Source: Moraxellaceae bacterium (GTDB lineage Bacteria; Pseudomonadota; Gammaproteobacteria; Pseudomonadales; Moraxellaceae). From it: a stretch of 26,233 nt of DNA. Of this stretch, positions 14,251 through 23,964 are shown in pieces; position 1 is the stretch's first letter, and every line of letters begins with the position of its first letter. The DNA is taken from positions 1 through 26,233 of the forward strand of contig JACMMY010000294.1 in assembly GCA_014378805.1 (NCBI GenBank). The letters are read 5' to 3'. The notes beneath the pieces are model-generated. The model had not been told where the DNA came from. It ran no database searches and saw nothing but the letters and a program-made list of their open reading frames with translations. The position numbers were made by a program, and so were the translations under genes.

Positions 14251-16092
14251 GTGAACGAAAATACACTTAATGAATTACTCGAAGGTTTTGAGTGGAAAGA
14301 TCTGGAGTTAAAAGAATCGCGTACAGCGGTGCCAGAAAGTGTCTATGAATCAGTTTCTGCTTTTCTGAATACAGAAGGTGGTCATATTGTTCTCGGCGTG
14401 AACGATGCAAGAGAGATCGTCGGTGTTTGCGATGTGGACAAAATTCAAGGAGATTTCATTGGGAATTTACGAACTCCTGGTATTTTTGAAAGCCCGATTC
14501 GGTTTGAAGAATACTTAAGACAACATGAAGATAAGAACGTGCTTATCTTCTACATTCCAGAAGCCAATCGCCACGAGAAACCCATTTTTGTTAAAACAAA
14601 AAAAAGGGGGAGAGCCGCATTTATTCGCAGAGGTGGAGGTGATTATCAATGCGGTAAAGAAGATCTGGCTCGTATATTTTCTGACGCATTACAAGAGCGC
14701 CCTGATGGACATATCCTTAAACTTGATATACATACGTGCTTCGATGAAAATTCAATTAAGTGGTTTCGCCATCGTTACGAAAACAAAGGCGGCAATCGTT
14801 CATTAGGTCATTTTTCGAATGAGGCCTTTTTAGCCGAATTGGGTTTGCTGAAGGAGCAGGATGGGCAATTGTTTCCAACGCTAGCAGCGATATTGATGTT
14901 GGGGAAGACAGCCCACGTACGACAATTAATTTCTAGACCGATAGTCGATTGTTATCGATATGGTTTTGAAAGTGATCACGCCAATACGGGAAGTCGTTGG
15001 GATAAAAGGGTTAATTGTGAATATAACATCGTAGAATCATGGCAGGCGATTGTCGATTGGTACAATAGTTTTACAGAAGTGCCATTTACTGTTGATCGAG
15101 AAACTGGCCAGCGTTTAGATTTTCCGCCGGATTTCATTGCTTTTCGTGAATCAGTAATTAATCTGCTATCCCATCAAGATTTCACTGATACAACGCGCTG
15201 GCCGACCATAGAAAGTTATACAGATCTAACACGGTTTTGGAATCCTGGTGATGCTTTTGCTAGTACCGACAAATTACTAGAGCCAGGGACTAAAGAAGTG
15301 CGCAATCCTATTATCGTGCGAGCTCTACGTTATATTGGATTTAGTGAACAATCAGGCTGGGGATTACGAGATGTTTATCGCAATTGGAATGAATTGGGGC
15401 GCGTGCCGCCTGTTTTAACTAATGATAAATCTAAAAAATCTTTTGAATTAGTGTTGTTACAGAAGGCATTAATGTCTGAGCAGCAAATATTGCTGCAAGG
15501 TCAGATTGGCATTCGTTTGTCTTCTGATGAAGCGGCCGCCTTTGCTAATATTTGCGCGGTAGAAAATGCCAAAATGTCAGTAAGCGCCTTGCGCGCAGCA
15601 CTTGGTTTGAACGGCGCAGAAACCAATAAAATTATACAAAGATTAATAGTGCAAGGAGTTGTCACGCTTTCTCAAGATAATATTGTTGAGCTGGCAGAGC
15701 ATTTGATTAGTCTTAGGAATAAGTTGCTCGGTATCGTGCAAATCGACGTCGCACAAGTCACGGTGAGCAACTTAAACCTGTCCACTGAACAAGTCGCAGC
15801 TCCAACAGCTAACCTGTCCACTGAACAAGTCACTCCGTTGTCTAGGTTGACTGACAATCAACGCGCAATATTGATCTATTGTGATGTGCCTAGAACCATG
15901 ACTGATCTCATGACCCATCTCAATATTGGTAGCCGAGGGTATTTTAAGAGTAAGCATTTAAATCCATTACTAATTCATGGATTCCTTAAATTAACAAACC
16001 CAGAAAAACTGACAGCATCAAATCAGCGCTATGTCATTACCGAGTTAGGTGTACAGATGAAGCAGACCATTGCTGAAAATAGAGCCGAATAA
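14251..16092 (+). CDS. AlbA_2 (Schlafen-type)/GHKL ATPase/winged-helix protein in BREX
   Basis: This 613-residue protein is not one of the core type 3 BREX genes. Its N-terminal AlbA_2 (Schlafen AAA_4-type) domain spans about 10-150, with LELKES, SAFLNTEGGHIVLGVND and RRGGGDY. A GHKL-type ATPase segment (HATPase_c_4) follows near 295-390, with FRESVINLLSHQDF, RNPIIVRAL and SGWGLRDVYR. A linker with a repeated NLSTEQV leads to a C-terminal winged helix (about 525-605, IGSRGYFKSKHLNPLL). The fold matches 'putative transcriptional regulator/ATP-binding' proteins common near defence genes. The GTG start fits the family N-terminus and lies 10 bases after brxC. It could regulate the operon, bind RNA or DNA, or be an added effector. 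Domain assignment is secure; function is inference. Confidence 0.85.
   Translation: MNENTLNELLEGFEWKDLELKESRTAVPESVYESVSAFLNTEGGHIVLGVNDAREIVGVCDVDKIQGDFIGNLRTPGIFESPIRFEEYLRQHEDKNVLIFYIPEANRHEKPIFVKTKKRGRAAFIRRGGGDYQCGKEDLARIFSDALQERPDGHILKLDIHTCFDENSIKWFRHRYENKGGNRSLGHFSNEAFLAELGLLKEQDGQLFPTLAAILMLGKTAHVRQLISRPIVDCYRYGFESDHANTGSRWDKRVNCEYNIVESWQAIVDWYNSFTEVPFTVDRETGQRLDFPPDFIAFRESVINLLSHQDFTDTTRWPTIESYTDLTRFWNPGDAFASTDKLLEPGTKEVRNPIIVRALRYIGFSEQSGWGLRDVYRNWNELGRVPPVLTNDKSKKSFELVLLQKALMSEQQILLQGQIGIRLSSDEAAAFANICAVENAKMSVSALRAALGLNGAETNKIIQRLIVQGVVTLSQDNIVELAEHLISLRNKLLGIVQIDVAQVTVSNLNLSTEQVAAPTANLSTEQVTPLSRLTDNQRAILIYCDVPRTMTDLMTHLNIGSRGYFKSKHLNPLLIHGFLKLTNPEKLTASNQRYVITELGVQMKQTIAENRAE
15775..15831 (+). 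repeat. Direct repeat in the linker of the AlbA_2 protein
   Basis: A 21-base sequence is repeated exactly at 15775-15795 and 15811-15831, a 36-base period, encoding NLSTEQV twice. Linkers of this protein family often contain repeated Q-V-T motifs, so copy number may vary by slippage. Confidence 0.8.
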
Positions 16093-16157
16093 AAATAAAT
16101 TAGACCAAGCTATCGGTTTGGTTATATAGAAGTAATTGAAATTCAGAAGGTATGACA

Positions 16158-19076
16158 ATGCACAATAAAATCCTGAAACCAGGTCCGGAATTAGATCTCG
16201 ATAATCCGAATCAGACTGTCATCAACGATGGGCCAGTAGAGTGTCTAGGAAAAACTTTTGTCAATGACGATGCGCGTAGAGAGCATTACTTAGCTATTTT
16301 GGCGGAAAAATTAAAAGATCCAGAATTTCGCAAAATTGAAGGTTTCCCAATTGGCGAGGATGAAGATATTTTGAAACTATCTGATCCACCATATTACACG
16401 GCTTGTCCCAATCCTTTTATTGCAGATTTTATCGCTGTTTATGGTAGGCCTTACGACTCTAAAGAGAAGTACAAGCGTGAGCCTTATGCAGCGGACGTCA
16501 CAGAAGGGAAAAGTGATCCTATCTATAATGCACACGGCTATCATACAAAAGTGCCGCATAAAGCAATTATGCGCTATATCTTGCACTATACAAATCCTGG
16601 CGACTTGGTGTTAGATAGTTTTTGCGGAACAGGGATGACGGGTGTAGCTGCGCAAATGTGCGGTGATAGGGCCGAAGTCGAGTCTTTAGGGTATCGCGTT
16701 TTAGAAAATGGAAATATTTTACAAGAAGTAAAGGATGATGCTTCTGGGCAAGTGGAGTGGTTATTGTTTTCTAAATTGGGCGCGAGAATAGCTATTTTAA
16801 ATGATCTATCCCCAGCCGCTACTTTCATCGCTAAAAACTATAATCGACAACCAAAAAAAGTGAATTTTGAGAGTTCTTTTGAAACCCAAATAAACGAATT
16901 AGATAGTAAGTTTGGTTGGATGTATTTAACCCTACATAGACCATCTAAAACGAATATTGAAGATGCAATAAAAGAACTTGAACATGGAAAAATTTGTGAC
17001 CATATCACTCAAAATAAAAATTTTGGACGCATAAACTATGTAATTTGGTCTGATGTGTACCAGTGTCCAGAATGCGCGTCTGAGATGACGTTTTGGAACG
17101 TAGCCGTAGATGTTGAAAATGGCAAAGTTCGCGACACATTTGAATGCCCTAGTTGTAAAGCAATTTTATCCAAGCGAACAGCGGAGATTTGCTATGAAAC
17201 AAAATATGATGAATTTATTGATCAAAATGTAAAGAAAATAAAACAAAAACCAGTTCGAATAAATTATTCGGTTGGTGCATCGTCCAAACGTGGGCGATAT
17301 GAGAAAGACCCAGATGAATTCGATCTGAAACTAATAGATTATGTTGGTACATTGAAATTTGATACACGAGTGCCGAATCAGCGTTTGATTAATGGCGTCG
17401 AAACCAAAAGAAATGTCCCAATTGGAATAACACATGTTCATCAATTTTATACAAAACGGAATTTAATATGCTTTGCGCAGGCATTTGATCTATTTACCAA
17501 TGAACTAAAGTGGTTGGTTACGGGGTCAATTCAAAGAGGAAGTAAGCAACATCAAATAGCGATTACAAGAATTGGAGGGCCTAAGGCTGGAGTTGGCGGT
17601 GCTACTGCCGGTCATAGACGAGGCACTTTATACATACCATCTAATCAAGTGGAGATGAGTCCGTTTAATTTATTGTCTGACAGAGCATCAGCTATATCAA
17701 GAGCAATTCCTCGTGAACAAATTTTTGGCGCAAATCTTATTACTACACAAGACGCCGGCACGATATTAGCTGATTTTAGCGAAACATTAGATTACCTATT
17801 TATTGATCCGCCGTTTGGCGCAAATATTGCTTATTCAGAATTGAACTCACTTCAAGAGAGTTGGATTTCTGTTCTAACTAATCAAGCAAAAGAGGCTATT
17901 GAAGATAAAACTCAAAAGAAAGGTATATTTGAGTATCACGGTTTAATGCAAACTTGCTTTACAAATGCATATAAACTTTTGAAGCCTGGTCGCTGGATGA
18001 CTGTTGAGTTTTCCAATACTAAATCGTCTATTTGGAATGTGATTCAGTCAGCGCTACAAGATGCAGGTTTTATCATTGCAAATGTATCTGCATTAGATAA
18101 AGGTCGCGGTGGGTTGAATGCTATTGTAGGTGTGACGGCAGTCAAACAGGACTTAATCATCTCTGCATATAAGCCGAATGGTGGATTTGAAGATCGTTTT
18201 ATTAATGAGACAGACATTGATGGCGTATGGGATTTTGTCCGCACTCATTTAGGGTATTTGCCGGTTGTAAAAAAAGATGGAAATGAACTTGTCAAAATTC
18301 CTGAACGCGACTCTCGTATTTTGTTTGATCAGGTAGTTGCATATTTTGTGCGGAATTCACGTGAGCTAACTCTTTCAAGCAAAGAATTTCAAGAAGGTTT
18401 ACGTGAACGATTTGCCGAACGTGATGGTATGATTTTTCTACCCGAACAAGTATCTCAATATGACAAGGCTCGCATAAGCAGTGCTCAATTGAGGCAGCTT
18501 GATATTTTTGTAGATGACGAAGCTTCTGCGATTGAATGGTTGCGTCAATTACTCAACGAAAAACCACAAACCTACCAAGACATACATCCGAAATTTATTA
18601 ATGAATTATCAGGATGGAAAAAAGCAGAGATGCAATTGGAGTTGTCGAATTTATTAGAACAAAACTTCTTGAAATTTGATGGGCATGGCCAGCTTCCATC
18701 CCAAATTCATAGTTATCTATCGACGAATTTTAAAGATCAACGTAGCCTCACGAAAGAGGATGCTGTGCTTTTGCATAAAGCAAAAGACCGTTGGTATGTA
18801 CCAAATCCAGACCGAGAAGAAGATTTGCAAAAATTGCGGGAGCGTTCTTTATTAAAGCAGTTTGAAGAATATAACAATCATACGGGCAAGAAGTTGAAAT
18901 TGGTTCGTATGGAAGCGGTACGTGCCGGTTTTAAGAAAGCGTGGCAAGACCGCGATTACCTCACTATTATCAAAGTAGCTGAAAAAATTCCTGAAGACTT
19001 ATTGCAGGAAGACCAAAAACTCTTGATGTGGTATGACCAAGCGCAAACCCGACAAAGTAATTCCAATTTGTTTTAA
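16158..19076 (+). CDS. pglXI: BREX type 3 adenine-specific DNA methyltransferase PglXI
   Basis: This 972-residue DNA methyltransferase sits in the PglXI position. Motif I for S-adenosylmethionine binding is DSFCGTGMTG (about 153-162), following the block HKAIMRYILHYTNPGDLVL. The catalytic motif IV, IDPPFG, is at about 549-554, of the DPP[FY] type seen in N6-adenine enzymes. Between them lies a probable zinc ribbon, CPEC (303-306) with CPSC (330-333). The C-terminal third has no recognised motif and may hold target recognition. PglX enzymes mark host DNA at one strand of a non-palindromic site, and the system then blocks unmodified phage. I chose the ATG at 16158, with AGAAGG seven bases before it; an ATG at 16152 is too close to that site. 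The gene is intact. Confidence 0.88.
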   Translation: MHNKILKPGPELDLDNPNQTVINDGPVECLGKTFVNDDARREHYLAILAEKLKDPEFRKIEGFPIGEDEDILKLSDPPYYTACPNPFIADFIAVYGRPYDSKEKYKREPYAADVTEGKSDPIYNAHGYHTKVPHKAIMRYILHYTNPGDLVLDSFCGTGMTGVAAQMCGDRAEVESLGYRVLENGNILQEVKDDASGQVEWLLFSKLGARIAILNDLSPAATFIAKNYNRQPKKVNFESSFETQINELDSKFGWMYLTLHRPSKTNIEDAIKELEHGKICDHITQNKNFGRINYVIWSDVYQCPECASEMTFWNVAVDVENGKVRDTFECPSCKAILSKRTAEICYETKYDEFIDQNVKKIKQKPVRINYSVGASSKRGRYEKDPDEFDLKLIDYVGTLKFDTRVPNQRLINGVETKRNVPIGITHVHQFYTKRNLICFAQAFDLFTNELKWLVTGSIQRGSKQHQIAITRIGGPKAGVGGATAGHRRGTLYIPSNQVEMSPFNLLSDRASAISRAIPREQIFGANLITTQDAGTILADFSETLDYLFIDPPFGANIAYSELNSLQESWISVLTNQAKEAIEDKTQKKGIFEYHGLMQTCFTNAYKLLKPGRWMTVEFSNTKSSIWNVIQSALQDAGFIIANVSALDKGRGGLNAIVGVTAVKQDLIISAYKPNGGFEDRFINETDIDGVWDFVRTHLGYLPVVKKDGNELVKIPERDSRILFDQVVAYFVRNSRELTLSSKEFQEGLRERFAERDGMIFLPEQVSQYDKARISSAQLRQLDIFVDDEASAIEWLRQLLNEKPQTYQDIHPKFINELSGWKKAEMQLELSNLLEQNFLKFDGHGQLPSQIHSYLSTNFKDQRSLTKEDAVLLHKAKDRWYVPNPDREEDLQKLRERSLLKQFEEYNNHTGKKLKLVRMEAVRAGFKKAWQDRDYLTIIKVAEKIPEDLLQEDQKLLMWYDQAQTRQSNSNLF

Positions 19077-19097
19077 CACAGTTAAAGAAATGTGCTG

Positions 19098-21947
19098 ATG
19101 AACGTAGTCTTTAAAGTTGGACAATGGGTTTGGTCTAAACAACATCAACAAGCTGGCAAAATCATTGAATCCTCATCCCTTTGGGGCGAGGATTTTTGTC
19201 GTGTATGGTTTGTGCAGATTGATAGCTTGGTCAAAATAGACAATTATCAATTGTGTTTTTTGTCTGAGAAATACGCCTGTACAGCGGATACTATCGCCTA
19301 TGTTGCTGCCGCTGCACGCATAGCCGCTTGCCACAATGAAGATGTTTTGCTGGCGCCGATAGGAAGTAATGTTATCGCGTTGCCACACCAGCTTAAAGCA
19401 CTTAACCGTGTGATGAGTAAACCTCAGGTACGTTATTTACTCGCTGATGAAGTGGGCTTGGGAAAAACCATTGAAGCAGGCTTGGTCATGCGAGAGCTTA
19501 AACTTCGTGGCTTGGTTAGGCGTATTTTAGTGGTTGCACCCAAGGGTTTGGCGACGCAATGGTTGAGTGAAATGCAAATTCATTTCAATGAAAATTTTCA
19601 ACTACTCTTACCAGGTGAATTTGAATCAACTGCAGAGAATACTTGGGCTAAACACGAGCAAGTTATTTGCACGATGGATTCGATCAAACCTTTAGAAAAG
19701 CGTAGCGGTTGGGATTTTACAAAAATTGCCACCTATAACAAACAACGTTTTGATGATGTCATCGCCGCTGGCTGGGATTTGATTGTTGTGGATGAATCTC
19801 ATCGCTTGCAGGGGAGCACCGATACTGTGGCTAGGTTTAAATTGGGTCAGGGTTTAGCTGATGCGGCACCTTACCTTCTTTTATTATCGGCAACGCCGCA
19901 CCAAGGTAAAACTGATGGATTTCACCGTTTAATGTCGCTGCTTGATCGTGATGCGTTTCCCGATGAGGCGAGTATTACGCAAGAGCGTGTTAAGCCTTAT
20001 GTCATTCGCACAGAGAAACGCCACGCAATCGGTGCTGACGGCAAACCACTTTTCTTACCAAGAAGAACGCAGCTCATCAGTGTTGCATGGGCTGCCAAAC
20101 ATGGTCCCCAACGTGACTTATATGATGCTGTTACAGAATATGTTCGGGTAGGTTACAACCAGGCCTTGGCCGCAAAACAAAATGCAGTAGGCTTTTTGAT
20201 GATTCTGATGCAGCGACTCGTCGTCTCCAGCCCATCGGCAATCAAAGCAACCCTAGAAAGACGCTTGGATGTATTGAATAAGCCGTCGCTTGCCACTCAA
20301 ACTAGTCTAATGACAGAAGAGGATTGGGAGGAGCTTGATGGTCAGCAGCAAGTCGATGAACTGTTGAACAGCCAAGAGCTAAGTAAAATCCGAGTGGGTT
20401 CACTTAAGAATGAAGTGCAGGAAGTACAGTGGCTATTGAGCATTGCCAATCAATGTGTTGAAAACAGTATTGATGCCAAAGCGGATGCCTTGTTGGAGTT
20501 AATTACTCAGCTGCAAAGAGAAGAAAACGACCCTAATCTCAAGGTGTTGATCTTTACAGAATTTGTGTCAACGCAAAAAATGTTGGCTAATTTTCTGACT
20601 AGTCGTGGCATGTCAATTGCGACCTTGAATGGTGCTTTGAATATGCAAGAACGCAAACAGGTGCAACTCAGGTTTGCGCAAAATACGCGTATATTGATTT
20701 CGACCGATGCAGGCGGTGAGGGCCTTAATTTACAGTTCTGTCATGTCATTATTAATTACGACATCCCATGGAACCCAATGCGTTTAGAGCAGCGTATTGG
20801 TCGTGTTGATCGTATTGGTCAGCAGCATGTAGTGCGTGCGCTCAATTTAGTGTTGGAAGATACGGTTGAACATCGAGTGCGTGAAGTGCTTGAGGAAAAA
20901 TTGGCGATTATTCTGGAAGAGTTTGGGGTTGATAAGACTAGTGACGTTCTTGATTCGGCCCAAGCTGCCCATCTCTTCGATGGTCTTTACACAGGTGCGT
21001 TACAAAACCCTGATGCCATCGATGAAGAAATTGAAAAAGCATTGCAAGAGTTAAAGCTGCAGGCAAAGGTTAGCCAAGATAGTAAACAACTATTTGCCGA
21101 CAATGCACCTATTGATATTCAACAAGCAGAACTTTTAAAACATCATCCATTACCTTTTTGGGTGGAACGGATGACGCTTAAATTTTTGAATGCAAGTAAT
21201 GGTGCAGTCTTTAATGCCAATGAATCTAGCTGGCGTTTATGCTGGCCCGATGGTGAGACATGGAGCGATTGTATTTTTGTGGGGGAGCGAGCAGCAATAG
21301 ATCCGACTACTACGCATGTCACCATTGATTTACCAAAAATACGTTCACTCATCCAGTGTTTACCTACCTGGGTGCCTGGTCAAATCATTCCTTGTGTGAG
21401 CATTCCGACCATCCCTGATTCGGTCGATGGCATTTGGTCATTGTGGCAAATTACTCTGAGTGCAAGCGATCTTGATTTTTCGGATAAATATGCGAGGCAA
21501 ACGACCTTCCTTCCGGTTTATATTTCAAGAGAAGGTAAGAGTTTTTCGGCTACCGCTAAACGGGTATGGGAGGCGCTGTTGAGTAATGACGCCATGATTT
21601 CGCAACCAAGCCCAGGCAATGATTACGAAGCTATTTTTGAAGATGTAAAAGCGACGGCAATTTTAGCCGGAGGCGATGCATTCCGATTACTCAAACAGCG
21701 TCATGTTGAAGCGATTTCGCAGGAAAGAGAAAAAGCAAATTATGCCTTTGATGCGCGTCGAAGAGCCATTGACAGAGTGGGTTTGTTAGAAGTCAGGAAT
21801 TATCGACTCATCCAGCTAGAGCAAGAAATTGAAGTTTGGCGTGAGTCAATGAAATTCCGGGAGCAAGCAACGCCAGAATTAAAGGCCTTGTTGATTTTGA
21901 ATATATCAGCAACTTTTTCAGCTCTAAAGAATGGCCGCGATGATTAA
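19098..21947 (+). CDS. brxHII: BREX type 3 SNF2-like helicase BrxHII
   Basis: This 949-residue SNF2-like superfamily 2 helicase fills the BrxHII position. Motif I ADEVGLGKT is at about 116-124, motif II DESH at 232-235 and motif III SATPH at 264-268. The C-terminal helicase lobe has IFTEF, STDAGGEGLNLQ, and the motif VI arginines in QRIGRVDRIGQ (about 565-575). The first 60 residues (KVGQWVWSKQHQQAG) look like a small beta-barrel entry domain. In BREX its role is assumed to be DNA translocation or remodelling. The start is uncertain: ATG at 19098 or GTG at 19092, neither with a strong ribosome-binding site. It overlaps pglZ by about 17 bases, so the two are translationally coupled. A DISARM helicase is similar, but the neighbours fix it as BREX. 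Confidence 0.87.
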   Translation: MNVVFKVGQWVWSKQHQQAGKIIESSSLWGEDFCRVWFVQIDSLVKIDNYQLCFLSEKYACTADTIAYVAAAARIAACHNEDVLLAPIGSNVIALPHQLKALNRVMSKPQVRYLLADEVGLGKTIEAGLVMRELKLRGLVRRILVVAPKGLATQWLSEMQIHFNENFQLLLPGEFESTAENTWAKHEQVICTMDSIKPLEKRSGWDFTKIATYNKQRFDDVIAAGWDLIVVDESHRLQGSTDTVARFKLGQGLADAAPYLLLLSATPHQGKTDGFHRLMSLLDRDAFPDEASITQERVKPYVIRTEKRHAIGADGKPLFLPRRTQLISVAWAAKHGPQRDLYDAVTEYVRVGYNQALAAKQNAVGFLMILMQRLVVSSPSAIKATLERRLDVLNKPSLATQTSLMTEEDWEELDGQQQVDELLNSQELSKIRVGSLKNEVQEVQWLLSIANQCVENSIDAKADALLELITQLQREENDPNLKVLIFTEFVSTQKMLANFLTSRGMSIATLNGALNMQERKQVQLRFAQNTRILISTDAGGEGLNLQFCHVIINYDIPWNPMRLEQRIGRVDRIGQQHVVRALNLVLEDTVEHRVREVLEEKLAIILEEFGVDKTSDVLDSAQAAHLFDGLYTGALQNPDAIDEEIEKALQELKLQAKVSQDSKQLFADNAPIDIQQAELLKHHPLPFWVERMTLKFLNASNGAVFNANESSWRLCWPDGETWSDCIFVGERAAIDPTTTHVTIDLPKIRSLIQCLPTWVPGQIIPCVSIPTIPDSVDGIWSLWQITLSASDLDFSDKYARQTTFLPVYISREGKSFSATAKRVWEALLSNDAMISQPSPGNDYEAIFEDVKATAILAGGDAFRLLKQRHVEAISQEREKANYAFDARRRAIDRVGLLEVRNYRLIQLEQEIEVWRESMKFREQATPELKALLILNISATFSALKNGRDD

Positions 21948-23964
21948 TTCAGAACTCTCAATTTTAGGTTGGCGAAAAGCGGTCATCAATCAACTAATTC
22001 TTGGTGCGTCACATTTCTATATTGTTGAAGACCCAGATCAGCTGATGGCTGAGGCTGGTATTCAAAGAATTTTGGCCGCACGTAATTTGGTTTTTTATGC
22101 TTTCGACGATTCAATCGCACTCAGACATTTTTATGAGTCGAGAATTCGCTTAAATATCGACAAAGCGGAAACCTTGGTGATTAGTATTGATACTGAAAAA
22201 ATTAATGCTAGGGATCTCCCATTTGACATTATTCATCAAGCTAAAGTAATCAGTCTTTCGTTGGCTGAATGTATTCCTGAGTTGTTCCGAGATGTTTTAG
22301 ATGCCTTAGAACCAGAAGAACTTGATACCTTACATGCGGCAGTCTCTGAGTTTACCCCCGGAAAATTGGGTGACATTGCTAGTCGAGATTTTGTACTTCG
22401 GCACGTATATCATGTTGCGCCTGAAGTTATTCAATCATCGTCTGATTTGTTGCGAACCTTATTGAGGCTGCATTATCGCGACATCGACTTGCCTGATTTG
22501 CTTAAAGGGCGGCTGTCGGAACTGATCTCAAAACGTTCGCAATTTAAGGCTTGGCCGATAAAAGACATTCTTTCATCGAAGACGAAATTTTTTTCATTTC
22601 TTCAATTGCATTGGCGCGCCTATGTAGAAGCGGTGAGGATATCTGTACACGCAGGTGTTAAAGAGCCTGTTGCTGTGTATGAATCATTTGATAGTGGAAA
22701 AGCCAAAATTGTTCTGCCATTCGGGCATGACGATGTTCGCGTTTATATAGATAATCTATTTCTTGAAGGCGTATTGCGGCCAATTGAAATTCAAAACCCA
22801 GAACAATTGGCTAACCATTGGTGTTTGGTTGGGATATCGATTGATGTTGAAAAACAAAATATTAGACGTATCAATGGCTTGATTAAGCTTTGTACTGAAA
22901 CTTTACCTCCCATAGATGCAAGACATCAAACCTGGTATCAGTTTGCCTCTCGTTGGGCTGAACTTTGCGCTGTTTACCATACGCAAGTATCAATCGTCGA
23001 TGAGATTAAGTTTATTGAGTTACGTCAGCAAGTAGACATTCGCTTCACCGCCTGGATGCAAGAGAATTATCAAAGCTTGCATAATCATCCGCCTATCCCA
23101 CCAGCCATGCTGCATCACATTCCACGTAGCATGGAACGAGATGTATGTGCATCAACTGAAGGCAAGTCAGCATTGATCTTAATAGATGGGCTAGCACAGG
23201 ACCAATGGGTTACCTTGAGAAACAATCTTACACTTGACTATCCAATATTGGAGTCCTCAGTATTCGCTTGGGTACCTACGGTGACGTCAGTTTCTAGACA
23301 GGCGCTCTTTACGGGAAAAGCACCGTATCAATTTTCAAAATCAATTTATACAACGAGTACAGAGCCTAAAGCTTGGCAAAATTACTGGATTGAGCGAGGA
23401 CTAGATAGAACGACTATTTCCTATGATAAGGGGCTGGGGAGAGACGACGTTGTGGGATTGATTGATCGATTGTCAGACCATCGTCTTCGTATCGTGGGCC
23501 TAGTCATCAACACTATTGATGACATAATGCATGGAATGCTGCTTGGTTCTGCTGGCATGCATAATCAAATAGCTTTATGGGCGAAATCTGGATATTTGTC
23601 CAAGTTAATTAATGGATTAGTGAAGTTAGGTTTTACCGTCCATTTAACGGCTGACCACGGAAATGTTGAAGCCAAGGGCGTTGGTAAGGTTGATGAGGGG
23701 GCTATCGCAGAATCTCGCGGTGAAAGGACCCGTGTCTACAAAACAGATAATTTAAGAACTGAGACGTATAAAGTAATAGCAGAATCAACCAACAACGCAA
23801 TAAATTGGCCACAAATTGGATTGCCATCTGATTTTTGGCCAATTGTAATGTCAGGGCGTGAAGCCTTTGTCGCTAGAAACGAAATCATTGTCGGCCATGG
23901 TGGGATCTCTATAGAAGAAGTTATTGTTCCTTATATCAAAATAATGAGTTCCAAAAATGAGTAG
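21931..23964 (+). CDS. pglZ: BREX alkaline-phosphatase-superfamily protein PglZ
   Basis: This 677-residue protein carries the PglZ domain of the alkaline phosphatase superfamily in its C-terminal half. The metal-binding ALILIDGLAQDQW (Asp419), the segment TSVSRQALFTGKAPYQFS with the candidate nucleophile, LTADHGN (Asp575, His576) and VGHGGIS (His656) are in the expected order. PglZ is the hallmark protein shared by all BREX types, and its enzymatic substrate is still debated; nuclease activity has been reported for related proteins. The N-terminal 400 residues are a helical domain of the type 3 kind. It overlaps brxHII by 17 bases and brxA by 8. An alternative ATG lies at 21940. No damage is visible. 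Confidence 0.9.
   Translation: MAAMINSELSILGWRKAVINQLILGASHFYIVEDPDQLMAEAGIQRILAARNLVFYAFDDSIALRHFYESRIRLNIDKAETLVISIDTEKINARDLPFDIIHQAKVISLSLAECIPELFRDVLDALEPEELDTLHAAVSEFTPGKLGDIASRDFVLRHVYHVAPEVIQSSSDLLRTLLRLHYRDIDLPDLLKGRLSELISKRSQFKAWPIKDILSSKTKFFSFLQLHWRAYVEAVRISVHAGVKEPVAVYESFDSGKAKIVLPFGHDDVRVYIDNLFLEGVLRPIEIQNPEQLANHWCLVGISIDVEKQNIRRINGLIKLCTETLPPIDARHQTWYQFASRWAELCAVYHTQVSIVDEIKFIELRQQVDIRFTAWMQENYQSLHNHPPIPPAMLHHIPRSMERDVCASTEGKSALILIDGLAQDQWVTLRNNLTLDYPILESSVFAWVPTVTSVSRQALFTGKAPYQFSKSIYTTSTEPKAWQNYWIERGLDRTTISYDKGLGRDDVVGLIDRLSDHRLRIVGLVINTIDDIMHGMLLGSAGMHNQIALWAKSGYLSKLINGLVKLGFTVHLTADHGNVEAKGVGKVDEGAIAESRGERTRVYKTDNLRTETYKVIAESTNNAINWPQIGLPSDFWPIVMSGREAFVARNEIIVGHGGISIEEVIVPYIKIMSSKNE

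Noticed and set aside
15775..15831. CRISPR-like repeat
   Set aside because: Only two copies, inside a coding sequence and in frame; no array or cas genes are in the window.
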